DNA of 12,597 bases. Origin: Spirochaetota bacterium (GTDB lineage: Bacteria > Spirochaetota > Spirochaetia > DTKZ01). The DNA is taken from NCBI GenBank assembly GCA_029562045.1, contig JAKQWJ010000157.1:1-12597 (forward strand), read 5' to 3'. A program made the translations under genes and the position numbers. Shown here piece after piece: positions 6,763 through 12,597 of this stretch. Within the stretch, counting starts at the first letter, position 1, and the number at the start of each line of letters is the position of its first letter. The notes beneath the pieces are model-generated. The model searched no databases. It was given only the letters and a program-made list of their open reading frames with translations, and had not been told where the DNA came from.

Positions 6763-8183
6763 GCGGCGGGGAGAGGCTGTACCCCTGGCTGGAGGCGGCC
6801 CGGGAGAGAATGATCGGCCTCCAGCGCCTCCTCACCTCCGTCCCCGCTCTGGCGCCGGAGAACCGGGGGGAGGGGGAGGCCCGCAAGGCGGAGGCCCTGG
6901 GGGCCTGGCTGGAGGAGGCGGGCCTCGGCCCGGTGCGGAATTACCCGTCCTCCGATCCCCGGGTTCCCGGGGGCGAGCGCCCCAATCTGATGGTTCGGCT
7001 CCCGGGTCCGGGCGGCGATGTCGTCCCGGGCCATGCAGGCGTGGGCCATGCAGGCCCGGGCAATGCGGGCCCGGTCCGTGAAGCGGGCCCGGGCCATGAA
7101 GCGGGCCCGGTCCGTGAAGCGGGCCCGGTCCGTGAAACAGGCGTGGCACACGAAACAGGACCGGGCGGGGACCATGCCTCCGGCGCCGCGTCCAGACCGG
7201 CAGCGGGCCGAAGCTTCTGGGTTATGAGCCACCTGGATGTGGTTCCCCCGGGGGATCCGGCGAAGTGGGAGTCCGACCCCTACCAGCTGGTGGAGCGGGG
7301 CGGAAGGCTCTACGGCCGGGGGACGGAGGACAACCAGCAGGGGATGGTAAGCTCCATCTTCGCGCTGCTGGCGCTGAAGGAGGCGGGAGTCATCCCTCCC
7401 CGGGACGTGAAGCTCCTCTTCGTCGCCGACGAGGAGGTGGGATCCACCCACGGAATCCAGGCCCTGCTGAGAGACCATGCCGGCCTTTTCGGGAAGGGGG
7501 ACACCTTCCTCGTTCCCGACGGCGGCCGGCCCGACGGTTCCATGATCGAGGTGGCGGAGAAGAGTCTGCTGTGGCTGCGCTTCACCGTCCAGGGCAGACA
7601 GGTTCATGCGTCCATGCCCCATCTGGGGGTCAACGCCTTCCTGGCGGGAAGCGACCTTGTCGTGCGCCTGGGCAGGGGGCTTCCGGAGGCCTTTCCGGAA
7701 CGGGACCCCATCTTCGAGCCCCCCTTTTCCACTTTCTGTCCCACGAAGAAGGAGGCTAATGTCCCGAACGTCAACACCATCCCGGGGCTGGACGTTTTCT
7801 GTCTGGATTCCCGGATCCTCCCTTCCCGGCCCGTGGACGAGGTCCTGGGGGAGATCGACCGGATCTGCCGCGCCGTGGAGTCGGACCACGGGGTCCGGGT
7901 GAGCCGGGAAATCCTGCAGCGCAACTCCTCCGTCCCCACCCGGGGGGACTGCCCGCTGGTTCTGGGGCTGAAAAAGGCGGTGCAGAAGGTCTACGGCGTC
8001 CCGGCGGAGGTCATGGGGATCGGCGGCGGCACCGTGGGGGCCTATCTGCGCAACGCCGGCTACGATACCGCCATATGGTGCACCCTGGATGAGACCGCCC
8101 ACATGCCCAACGAGTACTGTGTGGTGAACAACATGGTGAACGACGCGAAGGTCATGCTGGAGCTTATGCTGGCGGGGGTCTGA
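6759..8183 (+). CDS. M20-family metallopeptidase/amidohydrolase with a repeat insertion
   Basis: This is a 474-residue zinc hydrolase of the ArgE/DapE/dipeptidase (M20) family, which removes acyl groups or cleaves dipeptides in the cytoplasm. Metal-binding and catalytic residues are in order: H158 and D160 (SHLDVVPPGD), D191 (YGRGTEDNQQG), catalytic base E225 and metal ligand E226 (DEEVGS), D254 (VPDGG), and H448 (DETAHMPNEY). H283 (QVHASMP) is the usual active-site histidine in the lid/dimerisation domain. The protein is longer than usual for the family. The excess is a low-complexity block at residues 89-134, between the N-terminal strand (PNLMVRLPGPG) and the strand bearing H158. The start at 6759 (MSGGERLYPW) overlaps the preceding stop by ATGA and lacks a good Shine-Dalgarno, so coupling is likely. 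The same frame stays open upstream inside the dehydrogenase gene, but that part is a shadow. Substrate cannot be told from sequence. Confidence 0.93.
   Translation: MSGGERLYPWLEAARERMIGLQRLLTSVPALAPENRGEGEARKAEALGAWLEEAGLGPVRNYPSSDPRVPGGERPNLMVRLPGPGGDVVPGHAGVGHAGPGNAGPVREAGPGHEAGPVREAGPVRETGVAHETGPGGDHASGAASRPAAGRSFWVMSHLDVVPPGDPAKWESDPYQLVERGGRLYGRGTEDNQQGMVSSIFALLALKEAGVIPPRDVKLLFVADEEVGSTHGIQALLRDHAGLFGKGDTFLVPDGGRPDGSMIEVAEKSLLWLRFTVQGRQVHASMPHLGVNAFLAGSDLVVRLGRGLPEAFPERDPIFEPPFSTFCPTKKEANVPNVNTIPGLDVFCLDSRILPSRPVDEVLGEIDRICRAVESDHGVRVSREILQRNSSVPTRGDCPLVLGLKKAVQKVYGVPAEVMGIGGGTVGAYLRNAGYDTAIWCTLDETAHMPNEYCVVNNMVNDAKVMLELMLAGV
7023..7160 (+). repeat. In-frame minisatellite, eight 15/18-bp units, inside the M20 gene
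   Basis: The units are 7023-7040, 7041-7055, 7056-7070, 7071-7088, 7089-7106, 7107-7124, 7125-7142 and 7143-7160. Two are 15 bases and six are 18. The best-kept unit is ccggtccgtgaagcgggc, identical at 7071-7088 and 7107-7124. The protein units are VPGHAG, VGHAG, PGNAG, PVREAG, PGHEAG, PVREAG, PVRETG and VAHETG. All lengths are multiples of three, so copy-number change would alter loop length and not switch the gene off. Confidence 0.9.
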
Positions 8184-8198
8184 AGGAGGGTCCTCTCC

Positions 8199-8358
8199 GG
8201 GACCGGGCCGGGAACCGGCGCCGCCGGAGCTTTCCATCGGGACCCGGGCTGCGGATGACCGGGATCCGAGCCTGCGCGGACCGCCGCGGCCGGCCCGACT
8301 CCCCCCGGAGCCGGGCCTTTCTGTCGGGTCCCGGCCTTCTTGCGGGGACCGGGCCGGG
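8199..8358. repeat. 14-bp direct repeat in the convergent gap
   Basis: GGGACCGGGCCGGG occurs at 8199-8212 and again at 8345-8358. The core GGACCGGGCC also occurs, reversed, three times in the M20 minisatellite (7068-7077, 7104-7113, 7122-7131). Shared origin is possible, but the GC-rich composition makes chance similarity plausible. Confidence 0.5.
8292..8321 (+). terminator. Intrinsic terminator of the dehydrogenase/M20 unit
   Basis: GGCCCG (8292-8297) pairs with CGGGCC (8312-8317), and CTCC (8299-8302) with GGAG (8307-8310). One A/C mismatch lies between the two stems, and the loop is CCCC. This ten-pair GC-rich stem is followed by TTTCT. It sits about 110 bases after the M20 stop on the + strand. 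The short U tract makes it moderate rather than strong. No equivalent with a U tract was found for the opposing envelope operon. Confidence 0.6.
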
Positions 8359-8378
8359 CCCCACGGGGGAGCGCCGCC

Positions 8379-9233
8379 TCAGTCCAGGTCGCAGATGATC
8401 AGGATCCGGCCTTCGGAGAGGATCCGTCTGGCCGAAGGGCCGGCCAGGAAGCGCTCCGCGTCCTCCCGGGGGATCACCGGGTTGGCGGGATGGATGCCGA
8501 AAAGCCCGGTGGCGATGACCCGGAAGGGTTCCTTCCCTATCCTGTCCCGCCAGGGCCCCTCGTCGAAGGACGAGGTGTAGGCGGCGGAGCCCCAATTTGT
8601 GAGGTAATCCGGCTTCCCCATGGGGGTGAGAAAGACCGGCTCCATCCGGCTGTCGAAAATTTCCGGAAAGAGGCAGGGACGGAGGCGGTCCTCGCGCCGC
8701 TCCCCATGAACGGGCAGCTTCCCCTTGGCGTAGATCACCAGGCCGGTGAACTCCTTCGTCGGCCGCCACCCCGGCGTGACCGGCGTCCTTCGGGTCTCTT
8801 TATGGCGGATGAAAAGAGGGGCCAGCGTTTTCCGCAGCGGATAGGTGAAGCGGAGGATTATCCGGCGCAGGTCCCGGGAATACCCGGGAAGATCCCTCGC
8901 GCCCAGCTCCGCCGACTGGAGAAGCTCCGTCCCCAGGGCAGGCTCCCTCTGCGCCAGATCCCGGATGCTGTGGCGGGAATCCACGAGGATGGGGCCGGCG
9001 GCCTCGACGAATATCCCCGGAAGTTCCCGGGCCACCCGGGCCTCCGCCGCCAGGTCCGCGGCGGGGAGATTGGCTCCGCTCCGGGGGACGGAGGCTTCCA
9101 CGGTGATCCGGAGTTCCGCCTTCTCCCAGTCCGTCTCGGCGGTCCAGGCCGTCTGTCCCCGCAGAGGGAAAGCGCAGAGGAGTAGAAGGGCGGGAAGGAA
9201 AAAATGACGCCGAAACCTGGGGGTTCCCATCAT
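8379..9233 (-). CDS. Secreted protein, LPP20/FlgP-like C-terminal region
   Basis: The product is 284 residues with a classic signal peptide (RRHFFLPALLLLCAFPLRGQ), probably cleaved after residue 26-27. It has no lipobox cysteine, so it should be periplasmic or outer-envelope. The C-terminal half contains FTGLVIYAKGKL, then LRPCLFPEIFDSRMEPVF, then FRVIATGLFG, a D-A-E-R-F helix and a final GRILIICDLD. That order resembles the T-G-L-V-x-D-A-(R/K)-G...P-x-I-x-D...G-x-(V/I)-x-I-x-x-D pattern I associate with LPP20/FlgP-type envelope proteins; I hold this as a resemblance only. It is the last gene of the operon, 28 bases after the transglycosylase. AAGGGA at 9240-9245 sits six bases before the ATG and supports this start. 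Function is not established. Confidence 0.75.
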   Translation of the reverse strand: MMGTPRFRRHFFLPALLLLCAFPLRGQTAWTAETDWEKAELRITVEASVPRSGANLPAADLAAEARVARELPGIFVEAAGPILVDSRHSIRDLAQREPALGTELLQSAELGARDLPGYSRDLRRIILRFTYPLRKTLAPLFIRHKETRRTPVTPGWRPTKEFTGLVIYAKGKLPVHGERREDRLRPCLFPEIFDSRMEPVFLTPMGKPDYLTNWGSAAYTSSFDEGPWRDRIGKEPFRVIATGLFGIHPANPVIPREDAERFLAGPSARRILSEGRILIICDLD

Positions 9234-9239
9234 GACGAT

Positions 9240-9245
9240 TCCCTT
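9240..9245 (-). promoter_or_regulatory. Ribosome binding site of the secreted LPP20-like gene
   Basis: On the - strand this reads AAGGGA, six bases upstream of the ATG at 9233. It favours the first of two adjacent ATG codons (MM start). Confidence 0.7.
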
Positions 9246-9261
9246 CTATGTCGGCCCTTTT

Positions 9262-10719
9262 TCAGGGCACCTTGAGGATCTCGCCCGCCCGGAGAAGCCC
9301 GTTCTCGTCCCGGGAGTTGGCCCGGGCAAGGCGCGCCGCGGAGATACCGAAGGAGCCGGCGATGCTCCAGAGGCTGTCGCCGGGCTGCGCGGTGTACAGG
9401 TTCTCGAAGGAAAGCGTCTCCTCCTCCAGGGCCCGGGGTTTTTTGACGAAGGGGCCGATGTCCTGGATCATGGGGACGATGATCTTCGTTCCGATCTTCA
9501 GATGGTCCGGCCGAAGCCCCGGGTTGTAGCGCTGGACCATGGACAGGGGGATCCTGTAATGGGCGGCGATTTCCGACAGGGTGTGACCCGCCGCCACCGT
9601 GTGGATGGCGAACCTCATGAGCTTTCCGTCGGGGCTTTTCAGCGCCTCCTCGACCTGTTCCCGGTATTCCGCAGGAACTTTAAGCTGATAACCCCGGCCC
9701 GGCGGGGGGGTGATGCCGTAATGCAGCTCCGCGTTGCCGAGTTTCAGCGCCTCCTGGGGGACTCCGGCGGCCTGAGCCAGAAGCCGGAGGTCCGCGGTCC
9801 GGGCAAGGGGGATCCGCTCCCAGGTGACCGGCGGGTCCCAGGAGACCTCCGAGTTCCGGCGCCCCAGGGAGGAGGCGAAACGGGCGGTGGCGATGAACTT
9901 GGGCACATAGTCCCGGGTTTCCGGGGGGAGATGGCCTCCCCGGGAAAGCTCCCAGAAGTCCCGGATCCCCGTGCGCCCCACCGCCCGCTGGAGACAGCCC
10001 AGGCCGCAGTTGTAGGCCGCCAGGGCCAGAAGCCAGTCACCGGTGGCCCGATGGTTCAGCTCCAGTTTTTCCAGCGCCGCCTGGGTGGACTTCCAGAAAT
10101 CCTTCCGCTCGTCGGCCCACTCGTCCATCCGCATCCAGGAACCCACGCTGTTGGCCATAAACTGCCACAGCCCCAGTGCTCCGGAGCGGGAGCGGGCGTT
10201 GATGATGTACAGTGATTCCACGACAGGAAGGTAGAAAAGCTCCGGCGGGAGCCCCCGCTCCTGGATCCGCTGCCGGATGAAGTGGGCGTAGGGGGCTGCC
10301 CGCCTCATGGCCGCCTGGATACGCTCCGCCTCCGCCGCCGAGCCTTCCATGCGGCGGAGGAAAAAATCCACCCTCTCCCGGGGCTCGCCGAAAGGGGGGG
10401 AAAAAACGTCGGGTCCGCCGTGATGCTGCCGGGGAGGGGAGGGGTCCGGCGCTTCCTCCGCGATCCCGGCGGCTGTTTCCGGGCGGAGGCGTCTGATCGC
10501 CCGGCGGTGATACTCCCCGGAGCCTCCGGCCGAAGCCGGTGAGAGGGTCATGGCCCCTTCCCGGGCCCCCCCCGCAGCGGGCGCCGGAGCCGCCGCCGAT
10601 TCCCGGATGCTGTCCCCTCCGCCGGGGAGGGCCTCCGGAAAGGCCCCGGGTGCCGCCAGGCACAGAAGGGCCGCCGCCGGCAGGATTAGAGTTTTTCCCC
10701 GAAGTAAATTCCCGCCCAT
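9262..10719 (-). CDS. mltD: MltD-like membrane-bound lytic transglycosylase with two LysM domains
   Basis: The product cleaves the MurNAc-GlcNAc bond of peptidoglycan with formation of 1,6-anhydro-MurNAc, acting in the periplasm. It has 485 residues from the ATG at 10719: a signal peptide (ILPAAALLCLAAPGAFPEA), a low-complexity Pro/Ala/Gly spacer, a goose-lysozyme-like SLT domain with the catalytic E168 in YLPVVESLY, then ARSRSGALGLWQFM and the A-AYNCG motif. LysM domains at about 372-416 (HTVAAGHTLSEIA) and 441-485 (YTAQPGDSLWSIA) bind glycan. The order is that of E. coli MltD, but no lipobox cysteine is visible. The frame extends upstream to 10782, but GGAGGT lies four bases before the ATG at 10719, so I chose that start. 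The gene overlaps the end of the TPR lipoprotein gene by 34 bases, with its ribosome site inside that gene. Confidence 0.94.
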   Translation of the reverse strand: MGGNLLRGKTLILPAAALLCLAAPGAFPEALPGGGDSIRESAAAPAPAAGGAREGAMTLSPASAGGSGEYHRRAIRRLRPETAAGIAEEAPDPSPPRQHHGGPDVFSPPFGEPRERVDFFLRRMEGSAAEAERIQAAMRRAAPYAHFIRQRIQERGLPPELFYLPVVESLYIINARSRSGALGLWQFMANSVGSWMRMDEWADERKDFWKSTQAALEKLELNHRATGDWLLALAAYNCGLGCLQRAVGRTGIRDFWELSRGGHLPPETRDYVPKFIATARFASSLGRRNSEVSWDPPVTWERIPLARTADLRLLAQAAGVPQEALKLGNAELHYGITPPPGRGYQLKVPAEYREQVEEALKSPDGKLMRFAIHTVAAGHTLSEIAAHYRIPLSMVQRYNPGLRPDHLKIGTKIIVPMIQDIGPFVKKPRALEEETLSFENLYTAQPGDSLWSIAGSFGISAARLARANSRDENGLLRAGEILKVP

Positions 10720-11735
10720 TCCCACCTCCCGTTGATCTCCGGGTCTCCCGGATAGGTGATTTTCCGGAAGTAGAGGTACCATGTGGGCACCCGATAGGAC
10801 CAGCCCCAGGTTTCCAGGTAAGCCTCCCGGGTGTTGGAATCGGAATCCAGGTTCCGGGCGTAGCTGACCTTGGATCCCCGCAGAAAGGAGCCCAGGTCGA
10901 AGACGACCTGGGTGTTGGCGTCCGAGTCTTCCTGCTCCCAGGACATGGCGAAGAAGTTTACCCCCGCCTTCAGCCGGGTGAGGGCCCGGGAGTCCCGGGT
11001 GGCGATGGCGGACTTGATGGCCCCCACCAGGTCGTCCAGGTCTTCCCGGGTCCAGCTCTTGTTGGAATTGTGAAAGGCCAGGAGGTTCATGACGCTGCGC
11101 TGGGCGTCGGCGTAACCCCGGATGGTCGTGTCAGGGTACTTCATGAACTTCGTGTACGCCTGCACCGCCTGCTCCCACTCCCCCAGGCTTTCGTAGGTCT
11201 TGGCCAGAAAGAAATAGGTGGACCCCTCGTCGATGGAATCCTTGAAGCGGGCGATGAGTTCCTTGTAATGGTTGATCCGGTATTCGGGCTTTTCCTCCAT
11301 CCGTGCCAGTTCCCTGAGGCAGATGAGATGGGCCGACTGCCCGCGGATCAGGATATCCGGATGGTTCCGGACGATGCGTTCGTAGTAATGGGCGGCCAGG
11401 GGAAACGCCTTGGCGTTCTTGTAGTTCTGGGCCACCATCAGGAGGTAGTAGGCGTTGAAGGGGTCCTTCGGGTTCCTCTCCACATAGCTGGTGAGAAAGA
11501 GGTTGAGCCGTTCCGGGAAGCCGGCGTTTATGATGTTGTTGGCGATCTGCTGGATGAGGATGAAGCGGTTCTCCCCCTCCTCCTTCTCCCTGTGCAGCAG
11601 CTCCAGAAGCTTCCGGGTTTCCCGCTTCTGCTTCGCAGGGCCCACGGCGAAGTAATCGTCCCCGGAGGAGCAGGAGAGGAGGGAAAAAAGAAGGACCGCC
11701 GTCAGGGCGGCCAGGGCGCCGCGCAGATTTTTCAT
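10686..11735 (-). CDS. TPR-containing lipoprotein, first gene of the envelope operon
   Basis: The product is 349 residues. A type II signal (LTAVLLFSLLSC) ends in lipobox LLSC with C22, predicting a lipid-anchored periplasmic protein. The mature part is mostly helical, with TPR-like units at about 85-215: FNAYYLLMVAQNYKNAKAF, AAHYYERIVRNHPD and STYFFLAKTYESLGEWEQA. The C-terminal 90 residues are rich in Trp and Tyr (GWSYRVPTWYLYF, GRWEWAGIYF) and look like beta structure, possibly a separate small domain. No enzyme motif is seen. TPR lipoproteins often assemble or guide partners in the envelope, so a role with the adjacent transglycosylase is inferred. A longer frame begins at 11798, but that start would lie upstream of the promoter. 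The ATG at 11735 fits both the signal peptide and the transcript start. Confidence 0.87.
   Translation of the reverse strand: MKNLRGALAALTAVLLFSLLSCSSGDDYFAVGPAKQKRETRKLLELLHREKEEGENRFILIQQIANNIINAGFPERLNLFLTSYVERNPKDPFNAYYLLMVAQNYKNAKAFPLAAHYYERIVRNHPDILIRGQSAHLICLRELARMEEKPEYRINHYKELIARFKDSIDEGSTYFFLAKTYESLGEWEQAVQAYTKFMKYPDTTIRGYADAQRSVMNLLAFHNSNKSWTREDLDDLVGAIKSAIATRDSRALTRLKAGVNFFAMSWEQEDSDANTQVVFDLGSFLRGSKVSYARNLDSDSNTREAYLETWGWSYRVPTWYLYFRKITYPGDPEINGRWEWAGIYFGEKL
10724..10729 (-). promoter_or_regulatory. Strong Shine-Dalgarno of the transglycosylase gene
   Basis: On the - strand this reads GGAGGT, four bases upstream of the ATG at 10719. It lies within the coding end of the preceding gene and decides the start in favour of 10719 over 10782. 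Confidence 0.8.
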
Positions 11736-11741
11736 CGCGTC

Positions 11742-11770
11742 ATCGTAGCCTCTTGCCCGGGGATTTTCAA
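11742..11770 (-). promoter_or_regulatory. Promoter of the envelope operon, leaderless geometry
   Basis: On the - strand TTGAAA (11770-11765) and TACGAT (11747-11742) are 17 bases apart, matching the consensus at five and four positions. Six bases then separate the -10 box from the ATG at 11735, placing the expected first transcribed base at the A of the start codon. No Shine-Dalgarno is close to that ATG. Confidence 0.55.
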
Positions 11771-11812
11771 GACCGGGGCGGAAAAGGGGGCGTATCAATT
11801 TTCCGGGGATTC

Positions 11813-11821
11813 TGATATTTT
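11813..11821 (+). promoter_or_regulatory. Weak extended -10 candidate for the FAD oxidoreductase gene
   Basis: TGATATTTT at 11813-11821 reads as an extended -10 (TGnTATTTT) in the gap between the divergent envelope operon and oxidoreductase gene. No convincing -35 box lies upstream. A start near 11828 would give a leader of about 97 bases that contains the dyad at 11894-11909. Confidence 0.3.
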
Positions 11822-11893
11822 ACCCGCCGAAGCCGGATGAAAAGCCGGGGAAGAGGCGTGGGCCACGGGAAGCCGGATCCGGCGGACCACGCC

Positions 11894-11909
11894 GTCGGAC
11901 CCGTCCGAC
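11894..11909. promoter_or_regulatory. Operator-like perfect dyad before the oxidoreductase start
   Basis: GTCGGAC and GTCCGAC are exact inverted copies separated by CC. The dyad ends 15 bases before the ATG at 11925 and next to the G-rich ribosome site. It could bind a dimeric repressor or, as RNA, form a seven-pair hairpin hiding the ribosome site. The two-base loop is too tight for an RNA hairpin unless the innermost pair opens, so a protein operator is slightly favoured. Confidence 0.45.
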
Positions 11910-11924
11910 AGCAGGGGGGGCGCC

Positions 11925-12597
11925 ATGGCAGACTGGGATGTCATCGTCATCGGGGGCGGTCTGGGGGGCATGACCGCCGCCAATTACCTGGCCGCCATGG
12001 GGAAGAGGACCCTGGTGCTGGAACAGGCCCGGCAGACCGGGGGCAACATGACGGGCTTCCGGCGCCGGGGCTTCTACTTCGACGGAGGGGACCAGTCCTT
12101 CGAGAGTCTGGGCATCGTTTTCCCCGTTCTGGAGGAGCTGGGGATATACGACCGGATCCGCTGGTCCAGGGCCCGTTTCCGGATGGTGTCCCCGGATTTC
12201 GATTTTTTCGTCGACTCCTTCGACGGGGTGGAAGACGCCCTGCGGACCGCCTTCCCGGACGAGAAGGGGATCGTCCCTATGTTCCGGGAGATCCGCCGGG
12301 TGGCCCGGTTTCTGCAGGCCCACTACGACCCCCGCAGCTTTCCGCTGCTCCACGATTTTTCCTTTCTCCGGCTCCTGGGGCTGGCGCCCCACCTTCCCCG
12401 GCTCCGGAAGTGGCTGACCCACGACTATCGGGTCCAGGTCTGCTCCCGGATCGACAACCCCGCCCTGCGCCGCTGGTTCACCCATATCGGCTATTACCGG
12501 ATGCCTTTCATCTTCTTCGCCGGATTCTGGCATCTGTGGATGAAGGACTACTGGTATCCCGTCGGGGGGATGCAGGGGCTCAACGACGCCATCGCCG
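11925..12597 (+). CDS. CrtI/carotenoid-isomerase-like FAD oxidoreductase, 5' part
   Basis: The frame runs off the window after 224 codons. The N-terminus MADWDVIVIGGGLGGMTAANYL is a dinucleotide-binding fold with G10, G12 and G15, and E33 (LVLE) to hold the FAD ribose. A TGGNMTGFRRRGFYFDGGDQ stretch follows, the flavin-contacting region typical of phytoene desaturase, carotenoid isomerase and retinol saturase relatives. Near the end of the window YWYPVGGMQGLNDAIA matches the family's substrate-domain motif YPxGGMxxLxxAL. Family members dehydrogenate, isomerise or saturate polyene lipids; which reaction this one performs cannot be told. A run of seven G at 11914-11920, four bases before the ATG, probably acts as ribosome site. 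The gene is divergent from the envelope operon. Confidence 0.92.
   Translation, partial: MADWDVIVIGGGLGGMTAANYLAAMGKRTLVLEQARQTGGNMTGFRRRGFYFDGGDQSFESLGIVFPVLEELGIYDRIRWSRARFRMVSPDFDFFVDSFDGVEDALRTAFPDEKGIVPMFREIRRVARFLQAHYDPRSFPLLHDFSFLRLLGLAPHLPRLRKWLTHDYRVQVCSRIDNPALRRWFTHIGYYRMPFIFFAGFWHLWMKDYWYPVGGMQGLNDAIA

Noticed and set aside
7023..7160. Short tandem units considered as a CRISPR array
   Set aside because: Units are directly adjacent with no unique spacers, have 15/18-base periods and are translated in frame inside an enzyme.
6750..8237. 495-codon open frame on the - strand opposite the M20 gene
   Set aside because: It mirrors the real gene, and its repeated segment is just the reverse reading of the minisatellite.
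9232..10215. 327-codon open frame on the + strand opposite the transglycosylase
   Set aside because: The opposite strand has the SLT catalytic motif and two LysM domains; this frame has no recognisable protein character.
10539..11840. 433-codon open frame on the + strand opposite the TPR lipoprotein
   Set aside because: The - strand has a lipobox signal, TPR-like units and a fitting promoter. The + strand product is Gly/Val/Pro-rich noise.
11820..12533. 237-codon open frame on the - strand opposite the FAD oxidoreductase
   Set aside because: The + strand shows a clear FAD-binding N-terminus and the family C-terminal motif, although its frame runs off the window end.

Overview
The window is GC-rich, densely coding bacterial DNA, roughly two-thirds G+C by eye. 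It looks like ordinary chromosome: no transposase, integrase, phage gene, CRISPR array, rRNA or tRNA was seen. The gene content fits a free-living or environmental spirochaete, or a similar diderm: a membrane-anchored class III adenylate cyclase, a coiled-coil/TPR membrane protein, a TPR lipoprotein, a MltD-type lytic transglycosylase with LysM domains, and a CrtI-like oxidoreductase. That assignment is an inference from gene style only.

Layout. (1) 1-1686, + strand: the 3' end of a large secreted or surface protein made of an Ig-like fragment, three CARDB-like beta domains and a C-terminal beta domain. (2) 1687-2019: intergenic, with several possible hairpins. (3) 2020-3924, - strand: a one-pass membrane protein with a long coiled coil and a TPR-like tail, divergent from (4) 4000-5658, + strand: a membrane adenylate cyclase (sensor, HAMP, cyclase, short helical tail). 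(5) 5710-6762 and 6759-8183, + strand: a D-2-hydroxyacid dehydrogenase overlapping, by ATGA, an M20 metallopeptidase that carries an in-frame minisatellite. (6) 8184-8378: convergent GC-rich gap with a good intrinsic terminator. (7) 11735 to 8379, - strand: a three-gene envelope operon of TPR lipoprotein, LysM lytic transglycosylase and a secreted LPP20/FlgP-like protein. (8) 11925 to the end, + strand: the start of a phytoene-desaturase/carotenoid-isomerase-like FAD oxidoreductase.

Two points stand out. First, three genes at the head of their transcription units have sigma-70-like promoters placed so close to the ATG that the mRNA would be leaderless or nearly so: 8 and 4 with the -10 box six bases before the ATG, and the cyclase with eleven. 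Two genes inside the envelope operon have clear Shine-Dalgarno sequences instead. Second, the M20 peptidase has about 46 residues of 5-6-residue repeats inserted just before its first metal-binding histidine. Neither amounts to a proven new system. The envelope operon and the divergent cyclase/coiled-coil pair are the best candidates for little-described functional units.
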